Positions 1-8,378 of a stretch of DNA of 64,000 nucleotides are shown piece by piece. Within the stretch, counting starts at the first letter, position 1, and every line of letters begins with the position of its first letter. The translations under genes and the position numbers were made by a program. The notes beneath the pieces are model-generated. The model saw only the letters and a program-made list of their open reading frames with translations, made no database searches and was not told the DNA's origin. This DNA comes from Paracidovorax wautersii (GTDB taxonomy: Bacteria > Pseudomonadota > Gammaproteobacteria > Burkholderiales > Burkholderiaceae_C), in assembly GCF_031453675.1 (NCBI RefSeq), contig NZ_JAVIZX010000001.1, forward strand, positions 4,507,378 to 4,571,377, given 5' to 3'.

Positions 1-3000
1 GTGGCCAGCACCAGCGGCAGCACCCCCATCACGAACGCAAGCGATGTCATCAGGATGGGGCGCAGCCGCAGGCGGCTGGCCTCGATGGCGGCCTGCACGG
101 GCGTGCGGCCGGCAAACTCCAGCTCCCGGGCGAACTCCACGATCAGGATGGCGTTCTTGGCCGACAGCCCCACCAGCACGATGAGCCCGATCTGCGTGAA
201 CACGTTGTTGTCGCCGCCGCTCAGCCACACGCCGGCCATGGCGGCCAAGATGCCCATGGGCACGATCAGGATGATGGCGATCGGCAGCGTCAGGCTTTCG
301 TACTGAGCGGCCAGCACCAGGAACACGAGCAGGATGGCGATGGGGAACACCAGCACGGCGGAATTGCCGGCCAGGATTTCCTGGTACGTGAGCTCGGTCC
401 ATTCGAAGCTGATGCCCTGCGGCAGCGTCTCCGCGGCGATGCGCTCGATGGCCGCCTGCGCCTGGCCCGACGAATAGCCGGGCGCGGGCCCGCCGTTCAC
501 GTCGGCCGAGAGGAAGCCGTTGTAGCGCATGGCACGCTCCGGGCCGAAGCTGGGTTCGACCTTCATCAGCGCCGACAGCGGCACCATCTCGCCGGTCGTG
601 GAGCGCACCTTCAGCATGCCCACGTCTTCCGCACGCGCCCGGTAGGCCGCATCGGCCTGCACGCGCACGCTGTAGGTGCGGCCGAACTGGTTGAAGTCGT
701 TCGCGTACAGGCTGCCCAGGTAGATCTGCAGTGTCTCGAAGATGTCCGTGACCGGCACGCCCAGCTGCCGCGCCTTGGTGCGGTCGATGTTGGCGTACAG
801 CTGCGGCACGTTGACCTGCCAGCTGGTGAACAGCCCGGCCAGCTCCGGCGTCTGATAGGCCTTGCCCATGAAGGCCTTCACGGCCGCATCCATGGCTTCG
901 TAGCCCAGCGAGGCACGGTCTTCGATCTGCAGTTTGAAGCCGCCCGTGGTGCCCAGGCCCGCCACGGGGGGTGGCGGGAACAGCGCGATGAACGCCTCCT
1001 CGATGCCGCCGAAGGCCTGGTTCAGCTGGCCGGCCACGGCGCCGCCGCTCTGGTCGGCACGGGTGCGCTCGGCAAAGGGCTTGAGCGAGACGAACACCAC
1101 GCCCGAATTGGAGCTGTTGGTGAAGCCGTTGATCGACAGGCCCGGGAACGCGATGGCGTCTTCCACGTTCGGGTTCTTCTTGACGATCTCGCCCATGCGG
1201 CGGATCACGTCCTCGGTGCGGTCCAGCGTGGCGCCGTCGGGCAGCTGCGCGAAGCCCACCAGGTACTGCTTGTCCTGCGCCGGCACGAAGCCGCCCGGCA
1301 CGACCTTGAACAGGCCCCAGGTGGCCAGCACCAGCGCACCGTAGATCGCCAGCATCAGCGCCTTGCGGCCGATGACGCGCTTCACGCCGCCGCTATAGGC
1401 TTCCGACCCACGGTGGAACACGCTGTTGAAGCGGCGGAAGAATCCGCCCAGCACCTTGTGCATGCCGCGCGTCAGCGCATCCTTGGGCTCGTCGTGGCCC
1501 TTGAGCAGCAACGCGCTGAGCGCAGGCGACAGGGTCAGCGAGTTGATCGCCGAGATCACCGTGGAGATCGCGATCGTGACCGCGAACTGCTTGTAGAACT
1601 GGCCCGTCAGCCCGCTGATGAATGCCAGCGGCACGAAGACCGCGACCAGCACCAGCGCGATGGCGATGATGGGGCCGCTCACCTCGCGCATGGCGCGGTA
1701 GGTGGCCTCGCGCGGGGTAAGCCCCGCCTCGATGTTGCGCTCGACGTTCTCCACCACCACGATGGCATCGTCGACCACGATGCCGATCGCCAGCACCAGG
1801 CCGAACAGGCTCAAAGCGTTGATCGAGAAACCCAGCAGGTGCAGCACGGCGAACGTACCCACCACCGACACCGGCACGGCCAGCAGCGGAATGATGGAGG
1901 CGCGCCAGGTCTGCAGGAACAGGATCACCACGATCACCACCAGCGCCACGGCCTCCAGCAGCGTCTGGATGACGGACTTGATCGACGCCCGCACGAACTG
2001 CGTGGGGTCGTAGGCGATGCGGAACTCCACGCCCTCGGGCATGTTCTTCTGCAGCTCGGCCATGGTGGAACGCACGTTGGCCGAAATGTCCAGAGCGTTG
2101 GAGCCCGGGGCCTGGAACACGCCCATGCCGACGGCCGGGTCGTTGTTGAGCAGCGAGCGCAGCGAGTAGTCGGCCGCGCCCAGCTCCAGGCGGGCCACGT
2201 CGCGCAGGCGCGTCACCGCGCCGTCGCTGCCGGTCTTGACGATGATGTCGCCGAACTCCTCTTCGGTCTGCAGCCGGCCCTGGGCGTTGATGGACAGCTG
2301 CATGTCCACGCCCTTGGCGCCGGGCGACTGCCCCACCACGCCGGCAGCGGCCTGCACGTTCTGGCCGCGGATGGCGGCCACCACGTCGCTGGCCGAGAGG
2401 CCGCGCTGTGCGACCTTCTGCGGGTCGAGCCAGGCGCGCATCGAATAGTCGCCGCCGCCGAAGATCTGTACCTGGCCTACGCCCGTGATGCGGGCCAGCC
2501 GGTCCTTCACGTTGAGCACGGCGTAGTTGCGCAGGTAGTCGATGTCGTAGCGGCCGTTGGGCGACACCATGTGCACGACCATGGTGAGGTCGGGCGCGCT
2601 CTTGACGGTGGTGATCCCCAGGCGGCGCACCTCTTCGGGCAGGCGCGGCTCGGCCTGCGAGACACGGTTCTGCACCAGCTGCTGCGCCTTGTCCGGGTCG
2701 GTGCCCAGGGCGAAGGTCACGGTCAGCGTCATCACGCCATCGGTCGTGGCCTGGCTGCTCATGTAGAGCATCTTCTCGACGCCGTTGATGGATTCCTCCA
2801 GCGGCGTGGCCACGGTTTCGGCGATCACCTTCGGGTTGGCGCCCGGGTAGTTGGCGCGCACCACCACCGAAGGCGGGGCGACTTCGGGGTATTCCGAGAT
2901 GGGCAGCGCGCGCATGGCGATCAGGCCCGCCAGGAAGATGAGCACCGACAGCACCCCCGCGAAGATGGGGCGGTCGATGAAAAATCGAGAAAGGTTCATG
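1..3000 (-). CDS. mexF: RND multidrug efflux permease, MexF-like (3' end outside window)
   Basis: Inner-membrane proton/drug antiporter of the RND (AcrB/MexB) superfamily, which forms a tripartite pump with the adjacent membrane fusion protein and an outer-membrane channel. The visible 1000 residues start MNLSRFFIDRPIFAGVLS, the usual first membrane helix. The fourth-helix motif GIVVDDAIVVVEN places the proton-relay Asp pair near residues 408-409, and FPPPPVAGLG is typical of the MexF branch. MexF-type proteins run to about 1060 residues, so roughly 60 are missing beyond position 1. The start is 29 bp after the fusion-protein stop, so the two are co-transcribed. An outer-membrane channel gene may follow outside the window. 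Family is certain; substrate is unknown. Confidence 0.95.
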
Positions 3001-3029
3001 GTCTTCTTGTCTTGGTTCTATGCGCGCGT

Positions 3030-4274
3030 TCAGACCGCAGGCTGCTTGGCGGCCGCACGCGCCTGCTTGCCGTCGCCCGCGAGTTCGGCCTTGGTGCCCA
3101 TGGGCACCTCCTGCGGGGCAATGGCGGCACCGGGGCGCACGCGCTGCAGGCCGTTCACCACGATGCGCTCGCCGGCCTTCAGGCCCGAGGTGACCACCCG
3201 CAGGCCGTCCACCGGCGCGCCCAGCTGCACCTCGCGGTACTCGGCCTTGTTGCCCTCGCCCACCACCATCACGAACTTCTTGCTCTGGTCGGTGCCCACG
3301 GCGCGTTCGTTGATCAGCACCGCCTGCGTGCTCTTGACCTGGCCCATGCGGATGCGGGCGAACTGGCCGGGCATCAACGCGCCGTCCACGTTGTCGAACA
3401 CGGCGCGCACGCGCACGGTGCCGCTGCGCGCGTCCACCTGGTTGTCGATGAGCTGCAGGTGGCCGGTGTGCGGCGTGCTGCCCGCCGTGCCGGTCCCCAT
3501 CTGCACCGGAATGCTCTCGATCTGAGCGCGGGCGCTCTTGCCGCTGCGCAGGCCTTCCAGGGCCTTGGCGACGATCTGCTCGTCGGTGTCGAAGCTGGCG
3601 TAGATCGGGCTCACCGACACCAGCGTGGTCAGCACCGGCGCGCCGGCACCGGCGGCCACCAGGTTGCCCTGCGTGACCTCGATGCGGCCGACGCGGCCCG
3701 ACACGGGTGCGCGCACCTGGGTGTAGCCCAGGTTCAGGCGCGCCGTGTGCAGCGCGGCCTGTGCGGCGCGCAGGTTGGCGTCGGCCTCGCGCTGGGCGTT
3801 CACGCGCTCGTCGTGCTCGCGCTGGGCGATGGCACGCTCATCCCACAGGCGCGTGGCGCGCTCCATCTCGCTGCGGGTATAGGTCATGCGGGCCTGCGCC
3901 GCCACGACCTGCGCCTCGGCGCGATCCACCTCCGCGGCGAAGGGCGCCGGGTCCACGGTGAAGAGCAGGTCGCCCTGCTTGACCAGCGCGCCTTCGCGGA
4001 AGTGCACGGACTGCAGCGCGCCGGCCACGCGGGGGCGCACGTCCACGCGCTGAACGGCTTCGAGCCGGCCGGAGAACTCATCCCACAAGGAGACGTCCTG
4101 CTGCACCACCGTGGCCACCGACACCGGCATGGCGGCGGGCGCAGCCGCGGGGGATTCGGCGTGCGACGCGCTCAGGCCGAACATCGCGCCACCCGTGGCG
4201 GCCAGGGCTGCGGCAGCACCGGCAGCGGTCCACCACCGGCGGGCGGGCGAGAAAAGAGTGGATGGCTTATTCAT
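3030..4274 (-). CDS. mexE: RND efflux periplasmic adaptor (membrane fusion protein), MexE-like
   Basis: Periplasmic adaptor of 414 residues linking the RND permease to an outer-membrane channel. It has an N-terminal export segment (hydrophobic residues about 15-35, ending SHAES) with no lipobox cysteine. The barrel-sandwich (lipoyl) half-motifs surround a coiled-coil hairpin: WDEFSGRLEAV near 60, and GDLLFTVDPAPF followed by about 70 charged/Ala residues and LNLGYTQVRAPVSG. The C-terminal run VVNGLQRVRPG is characteristic of MexE-type adaptors. The start is supported by a GGAGGAA ribosome site 7 bases upstream. It is first in the operon, behind a SoxR/MerR-type dyad. Similarity to MexE is recognised from memory, so the symbol is by family. 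Confidence 0.93.
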   Translation of the reverse strand: MNKPSTLFSPARRWWTAAGAAAALAATGGAMFGLSASHAESPAAAPAAMPVSVATVVQQDVSLWDEFSGRLEAVQRVDVRPRVAGALQSVHFREGALVKQGDLLFTVDPAPFAAEVDRAEAQVVAAQARMTYTRSEMERATRLWDERAIAQREHDERVNAQREADANLRAAQAALHTARLNLGYTQVRAPVSGRVGRIEVTQGNLVAAGAGAPVLTTLVSVSPIYASFDTDEQIVAKALEGLRSGKSARAQIESIPVQMGTGTAGSTPHTGHLQLIDNQVDARSGTVRVRAVFDNVDGALMPGQFARIRMGQVKSTQAVLINERAVGTDQSKKFVMVVGEGNKAEYREVQLGAPVDGLRVVTSGLKAGERIVVNGLQRVRPGAAIAPQEVPMGTKAELAGDGKQARAAAKQPAV

Positions 4275-4402
4275 GGTGATTCCTCCGTGTTTTCAATCTC
4301 GAATCGGTACGACAAAAAATCAGGGCAAGCCTTTTCCCTCCGGCACGAGAAGGCCGGAAAAAAGGCGCAAAGGGGAACGCCGTGCGGTCAGCAGGCGTGC
4401 GG

Positions 4403-4433
4403 AGTCTCAGACCTCAACCACGGTTGAGGTCAA
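4403..4433 (-). promoter_or_regulatory. SoxR/MerR-type promoter dyad upstream of mexEF-like operon
   Basis: On the minus strand a -35 hexamer TTGACC (4433-4428) is followed by a 19-bp spacer and the weak -10 GAGACT (4408-4403). Within it lies a perfect inverted repeat, CCTCAA-N6-TTGAGG, with symmetry extending over 22 bp (4410-4431). An over-long 19-bp spacer filled by a dyad is the hallmark of promoters activated by MerR-family proteins, and CCTCAA/TTGAGG half-sites are those of SoxR. No MerR-family gene is in the window, so the regulator is inferred. The dyad is about 130 bp from the adaptor start codon. Confidence 0.7.
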
Positions 4434-4472
4434 GCACCAGGCACGGCTGCGGGCGCAGGCAGGGTCAGGAGG

Positions 4473-5306
4473 TCACTGCGGGGCGGGACATCGCGTGGCC
4501 TCGAAGAATCGGCGGAACTGTTCCTGCACCTCGGGGGCACACGGACAATCGCGCTCACCGGGCTGCAGCAGGGCGTCGGGCCACTGCGCTGCCTTGTTGA
4601 AGACATGGCGCGTCACGGGCTGGCCCGCCGCTTCCAGCCGCGCGGCATAGGCCAGCGCCTCGTCGTGCATGGGGTCGTCGCTGCCCACCAGCACCAGCGT
4701 GGGAGGCAAACCCGCCAGCCGCTGGGCCGCCGCAGGCACGGCATAAGGGTGCTCCGCATCCCGGGCGCAGCCCAGGAACTTCATCCATCCGGCAGACCAC
4801 TTGCATTCGGTGGCCTCGCCGGTGGCGGCGCGCACCGAGGGGGTGCCGACGCACGGGTCCAGCATGGGCGACAGCAGGATCTGCCCGGCCAGCGGCGGAT
4901 GCGCCTGGTCGCGTGCCATCAGCCCGACGCCGGCAGCCAGGTTGCCGCCGGCCTCCTCGCCTGCCAGGTACACCAGCGCGCCCTGCCCTGCGAGCTTGGT
5001 GCGGTGCTTGAAGGCCCACTTGAGCACGGCGTAGCCGGTTTCCAGCGGCTGCGGAAACGGCGTGAGTGGATAGGCCACCGACACCACGAGCGCACCGGCC
5101 GCTTCGAGCAGACCCGCCACCGTGCAGCCGTTGTCCAGGTCCCCGGACACGAACGCCCCGCCGTGGAAGTGCACCACCAGCGGCAAGGTCTGGCCGGCCC
5201 GCTTTCGGCCATACAGGCGCACATCCACCGCCTGGCCCTTCGCCACCTCAATGGTGGAGTCGGTGCAGACGGACGGCGTGGGCGATGGCGTGGTGGAGCG
5301 GGTCAT
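4473..5306 (-). CDS. Alpha/beta hydrolase-fold protein with degenerate catalytic residues
   Basis: A 277-residue protein of the hormone-sensitive-lipase/acetyl-esterase type. It keeps the oxyanion motif HGGAF (48-52) and a strand-Asp region GSDDPMHDEALAYA (about 208-221). The nucleophile elbow, normally G-D-S-A-G-G, reads GEEAGG at 116-121, so the serine position (118) is glutamate. The expected C-terminal catalytic His-Gly-Phe is replaced by NKAAQWPDAL. Hydrolysis by the usual mechanism is therefore unlikely. I chose ATG 5306; the frame is open 55 codons further upstream, but that stretch overlaps the start of the divergent LysR gene's promoter region and looks non-coding. The gene is divergent from that regulator, a common regulator-target layout. 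Confidence 0.8.
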   Translation of the reverse strand: MTRSTTPSPTPSVCTDSTIEVAKGQAVDVRLYGRKRAGQTLPLVVHFHGGAFVSGDLDNGCTVAGLLEAAGALVVSVAYPLTPFPQPLETGYAVLKWAFKHRTKLAGQGALVYLAGEEAGGNLAAGVGLMARDQAHPPLAGQILLSPMLDPCVGTPSVRAATGEATECKWSAGWMKFLGCARDAEHPYAVPAAAQRLAGLPPTLVLVGSDDPMHDEALAYAARLEAAGQPVTRHVFNKAAQWPDALLQPGERDCPCAPEVQEQFRRFFEATRCPAPQ

Positions 5307-5440
5307 GGTGGTGGTGCCGGACAAGGACCGGGTGATGTGAAATGTAGCGACGCGGTCACCGACGATAAACCAGCCAAACGCCACAGCACTGTTTCCAAAC
5401 TTCGAACAATGCGGCCACGGTCTGCGTGTGAGAATTCTTT

Positions 5441-5459
5441 CCGTCTCTGCAAGAGACGG
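5441..5459 (+). promoter_or_regulatory. Stem-loop in the leader of the LysR gene
   Basis: CCGTCTC-TGCAA-GAGACGG forms a perfect 7-bp stem with a 5-base loop, ending 26 bases before the LysR-family start codon. It may be a leader hairpin or an operator half-site for autoregulation. There is no U-tract, so it is not a terminator. Function is unknown. Confidence 0.35.
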
Positions 5460-5485
5460 AGAAGAGAACAAAGGGGAATCAATCC

Positions 5486-6400
5486 ATGGACCAGATACAG
5501 GCCATGCGAATATTCGTGCGGGTGGTGGAAGCCGGCACGTTCACGCGCGCCGCCGATTCGTTGCAGCTGCCCAAGGCCAGCGTGACCAAGCACGTGCAGG
5601 CGCTGGAGGAGCGGCTGCGCGTGAAGCTGCTCAACCGCACGACGCGGCGCGTCACCGTGACGCCCGATGGCGCGGCCTACTACGACCGCACCGTTCGGCT
5701 GCTGGCGGATTTCGACGACATCGAGGCCAGCATGAGCCAGGCCCGCGCCAATCCGCGCGGGCGCCTGCGGGTGGACGTGGGCACGGCGGTGGCCCGGCTG
5801 CTCATCATTCCGCGCCTGGCGGAGTTCCAGGACCGCTACCCCGACATCCAGATCGACCTGGGCGTGAGCGACCGTACCGTGGACCTGATCGGCGACAACG
5901 TGGACTGCGTGATCCGCGGCGGCGAGCTGGCCGACCAGTCCCTGGTGGCGCGGCGCATCGGCAACCTCGAATTCATCACCGTCGCCTCGCCCGACTACCT
6001 TGCGCAGCACGGCACGCCCAAGCACCCCCTGGAGCTGGAGAACGGCCACCGCAACGTGATCTATTTCTCGCCCGTCACCACGCGCCGCTATCCGCTCGAA
6101 TTCCACAAGGACGGCGAGGTGCTGGAGATTGCAGGCCCGTCGCAGCTGGCGGTGAACGAGAGCAATGCCTACGTCTCCTCGCTGGTCGCGGGCCGCGGCG
6201 TGGGCCAGATCACCACCTTCCAGGCGCAGGACTACTTCGACGAAGGCAAGCTGACCCGCGTGCTGGAGGACTGGTCGCACCCGCTTCTGCCCGTCTACGT
6301 GGTGTACCCGCCCAACCGCCACCTGAGCGCCAAGGTGCGCGCCTTCGTGGACTGGGCGGCTGAACTGTTCGCCAGCGAGCCGCATCTGCAGCGGCAGTGA
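5486..6400 (+). CDS. LysR-family transcriptional regulator
   Basis: A 304-residue LysR-type regulator. It has an N-terminal winged helix-turn-helix (about residues 5-65, with AGTFTRAADSLQLPKASVTKH as the recognition region) followed by a periplasmic-binding-protein-like effector domain (about 90-295). The RLLNRTTRRV-type segment after the helix-turn-helix places it in the common LTTR subgroup that lists CrgA/DmlR-like proteins. It is transcribed divergently from the degenerate hydrolase, with a 179-bp shared promoter region, so that gene is its likeliest target; control of the nearby efflux pump is possible but unsupported. The effector is unknown. Confidence 0.92.
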   Translation: MDQIQAMRIFVRVVEAGTFTRAADSLQLPKASVTKHVQALEERLRVKLLNRTTRRVTVTPDGAAYYDRTVRLLADFDDIEASMSQARANPRGRLRVDVGTAVARLLIIPRLAEFQDRYPDIQIDLGVSDRTVDLIGDNVDCVIRGGELADQSLVARRIGNLEFITVASPDYLAQHGTPKHPLELENGHRNVIYFSPVTTRRYPLEFHKDGEVLEIAGPSQLAVNESNAYVSSLVAGRGVGQITTFQAQDYFDEGKLTRVLEDWSHPLLPVYVVYPPNRHLSAKVRAFVDWAAELFASEPHLQRQ

Positions 6401-6542
6401 AAGGTGGGCGCGCCGCCTGGTTTGCCTGTGGCGCGGCGCGGCCACCCAGCCGGCGAAGGGGCCGGGAGTGCACGTGGGCGCAGGCCGGGCCGCAGGCACG
6501 CGCCAGCCGGCATGCGCGTAGGAGCGCGTATGCTCGCCGCCC

Positions 6543-6851
6543 ATGCACGACGACGACTCCACCGCCCTACCGCCGGCACCTGCACCGGCACCCGCCCAGC
6601 CGGCAGCCAAGCCGCCCGCACAGCCCCGCAACCCACTCCACGGCATGACGCTGGAGGCCATCGTGGTGGCCCTGCAGCAGCACTATGGCTGGGGCGGTCT
6701 GGCGCGCGAGGTGCCGATTCGCTGCTTCGAGAGCGACCCCAGCGTGTCGTCGAGCCTCAAGTTCCTGCGCAAGACGCCCTGGGCGCGGGAGAAGGTGGAA
6801 AGCCTGTACCTGTTCATGCTGCGCGAGCAAAAGCGCAGAGGGCAGCGCTGA
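6543..6851 (+). CDS. VF530-family (DUF2132) small protein
   Basis: A 102-residue protein. The first ~30 residues are Pro/Ala-rich and probably disordered. The rest is a recognisable VF530/DUF2132 domain: [46 protein letters not shown] and KVESLYLF in that order. Members of this family are compact helical proteins annotated as DNA-binding from a structural study; the biological role is not established. The gene is alone between the LysR gene and a repeat-containing spacer, with ATG 6543 the only start that keeps the full domain. Confidence 0.85.
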   Translation: MHDDDSTALPPAPAPAPAQPAAKPPAQPRNPLHGMTLEAIVVALQQHYGWGGLAREVPIRCFESDPSVSSSLKFLRKTPWAREKVESLYLFMLREQKRRGQR

Positions 6852-6939
6852 GCGTCGGCGGGTTCAGCGAACGGCTGCAGCGGGTGGCGCAGGGGCTGAT
6901 AACCAGCCCAGCCTGTGGCACTTCGGAAGTCATCGGCGC

Positions 6940-7050
6940 TACAGCGTCGCTATCGAAAAGGTAGCTGCTTGCGCTTGATGCTCAAGTACTTCAGTACCTT
7001 TTCACCATCAAGTCCATATAGGACAAGCGCCTGCCGCTATCTTTTCAGAT
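6940..7050. repeat. Dispersed AGCTGC/GCGCTT repeat, inverted pair
   Basis: A relatively AT-rich element between the VF530 gene and the convergent alpha-E gene. The left arm contains GAAAAGGTAGCTGCTTGCGC. The right arm contains GACAAGCGCCTGCCGCTATC, which is the same sequence inverted. Together they could fold into one long hairpin. It belongs to the dispersed family also seen at about 15377, 24238, 36609, 38473, 43535, 54845 and 62740. The rest of the 277-bp spacer holds nothing recognisable. Confidence 0.65.
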
Positions 7051-7128
7051 GCAAAGCAGGCGCCTGGGTCCGGTCGGTACTGCAGCCGCCGACGCCGCAG
7101 CGCGCGGCACCGGCAGGCCCGGCCGGTG

Positions 7129-8097
7129 TCAGTGCGGCACGGGCACCAGGAAGTCCCGGCTGATGCCGGCGCCCAGTTCGTTGACTCGGTCGAGGAACTG
7201 CGTCAGGTACGCGTGCAGCCCCGTGGCCAGGATCTCATCGATGCGGCCGTAGCGCAGGTCGGCCAGCAGCCGGCCCGCCTTGCGCTGCGTTTCGCGCGAC
7301 TGGTCGTTGGCGACGACGGCCAGGTTGTCCGCCACCTCGCGCAGGCTGGCGTGCAGCGAGCGCGGCATGTCGGCCCGCAGCATCAGCAGATCGGCCACGC
7401 GCTCCGGGGTGATCACGTCGCGGTAGACCTTGCGGTAGACCTCGAACGCCGACACGCTGCGCAGGATGGCGCTCCAGTGGTAGAAGTCGAACTCCGGCGT
7501 GGCCCGGCGCGGGTTCTCCACCGAGCCGTGGAAGTCGCGCTGCACGGCGTGGAACTTCACGTCCAGCAGGCGCGCCGTGTTGTCGGCCCGCTCCAGGAAG
7601 GTGCCCAGGCGCAGGAAGTGGAAGGCCTCGTCCTGCAGCATGGTGCCCAGCACCACGCCGCGCGAGAGGTGCGAGCGGTATTTCACCCACTCGAAGAACT
7701 GCGCCGGATCGCGTTCGAAGGCATTGCCCTGCAGCTGCCGGATGAGTTCCAGCCAGGTCTGGTTCTGCGTCTCCCACACTTCGGTGGTGAGCGCGCCGCG
7801 CACGGCCCGCGCGTTCTCGCGTGCAGCGCGCAGGCAGGACACGATGGACGACGGGTTGTTGCCGTCGCGCACCATGAAGTCCAGCACGCCGGCCGGCGTG
7901 ACCTCGCCATGCTTGGCCGTGTAGGCCGGCATGAGTTCGCTGATGGACAGCAGGCCCTGCCAGCTTTCCTGCGCCATGGCCGCGGACTGCGGCAGCAGCG
8001 AGGTCTCGTAGCTCACGCTGAGCATGCGGGCGGTGTTTTCTGCCCGCTCGGTGTAGCGGGACATCCAGAACAAATGGTCAGCGGTACGACTCAGCAT
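7129..8097 (-). CDS. Alpha-E domain protein (DUF403)
   Basis: A 322-residue, mostly helical protein of the alpha-E (DUF403) family. It opens with MLSRTADHLFWMSRYTERAEN, the diagnostic start of the family. These proteins are co-encoded with circularly permuted ATP-grasp enzymes and often with transglutaminase-like proteins, in systems proposed to make or modify peptides; no activity is proven. Here the ATP-grasp gene lies just upstream on the same strand, but no transglutaminase gene is next to it. ATG 8097 is preceded by a strong GAGGAG ribosome site. The start region is the third copy of a 140-bp tandem repeat, so translation initiation here is unusual. Confidence 0.9.
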   Translation of the reverse strand: MLSRTADHLFWMSRYTERAENTARMLSVSYETSLLPQSAAMAQESWQGLLSISELMPAYTAKHGEVTPAGVLDFMVRDGNNPSSIVSCLRAARENARAVRGALTTEVWETQNQTWLELIRQLQGNAFERDPAQFFEWVKYRSHLSRGVVLGTMLQDEAFHFLRLGTFLERADNTARLLDVKFHAVQRDFHGSVENPRRATPEFDFYHWSAILRSVSAFEVYRKVYRDVITPERVADLLMLRADMPRSLHASLREVADNLAVVANDQSRETQRKAGRLLADLRYGRIDEILATGLHAYLTQFLDRVNELGAGISRDFLVPVPH

Positions 8098-8237
8098 GCA
8101 GCCTCCTCGGGCAGAAAACCCCGCACGCGCTGCGCGCGCTGGCTGTGTTGTAGCGAAAGCGCGCCTGCGGCTTGCTTTTCTGCCCGCTCGGTGTAGCGGG
8201 ACATCCAGAACAAATGGTCAGCGGTACGACTCAGCAT
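8091..8237 (-). other. Decoy 48-codon reading frame, copy 2 of the repeat
   Basis: ATG 8237 has its own GAGGAG ribosome site and starts with the same residues as the alpha-E protein (MLSRTADHLFWMSRYTERAE). It then runs into insert sequence and ends CFLPEEAAC-like (here RGFLPEEAAC) at a TGA that overlaps the true ATG at 8097 in the string ATGCTGA. It could relay ribosomes to the real start or produce a short peptide. No evidence of translation can be seen from sequence alone. Confidence 0.4.
8108..8186. repeat. Palindromic insert inside the 140-bp repeat unit
   Basis: Bounded by the 11-bp inverted repeat CGGGCAGAAAA / TTTTCTGCCCG, with an inner GC-rich pair (GCGCGC..GCGCGC) around a TGTTGTAGCGAAA loop. 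A second, near-identical copy lies 140 bp to the right. It resembles a small non-autonomous palindromic insertion, but no target duplication can be separated from the tandem repeat itself. Confidence 0.55.
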
Positions 8238-8377
8238 GCAGCCTCCTCGGGCAGAAAACACCGCACGCGCTGCGCGCGCTGGCTGTGTTGTAGCGAAAGC
8301 GCGCCTACGGCTTGCTTTTCTGCCCGCTCGGCGCGGCGGGACATCCAGAACAAATGATCAGCGGTACGGCTCAGCAT
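8231..8377 (-). other. Decoy 48-codon reading frame, copy 1 of the repeat
   Basis: ATG 8377 follows the ATP-grasp stop codon by one base (TGAGATG), so translational coupling is likely. It reads MLSRTADHLFWMSRRAERAE and then insert-encoded residues, ending at a TGA that overlaps the next start, ATG 8237. It is probably the remnant of the original alpha-E start, now cut off from the gene by the tandem duplication. Confidence 0.4.
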
Positions 8378-8378
8378 C

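Larger units (their letters stand above)
8036..8378. repeat. 140-bp tandem direct repeat covering the alpha-E start region
   Basis: Matching positions recur at an exact 140-bp period: TGCCCGCTCGG at 8041, 8181 and 8321, and minus-strand start codons at 8097, 8237 and 8377. About 2.4 copies are present, differing by only a few bases. Each unit carries the start codon and first ~20 codons of the alpha-E gene plus a 70-80-bp insert. The copy at 8377 begins one base after the stop codon of the ATP-grasp gene and is probably the ancestral start position. Confidence 0.93.

Noticed and set aside
1413..4427. A very long plus-strand open frame (1004 codons) rich in His, Arg and Gly.
   Set aside because: It is the antisense of the RND efflux operon; the composition (His/Gln/Arg rich) is typical of GC-rich antisense frames and no domain is recognisable.
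8036..8378. Tandem repeat considered as a CRISPR array.
   Set aside because: Repeats are contiguous 140-bp units without unique spacers, and no cas gene is present.
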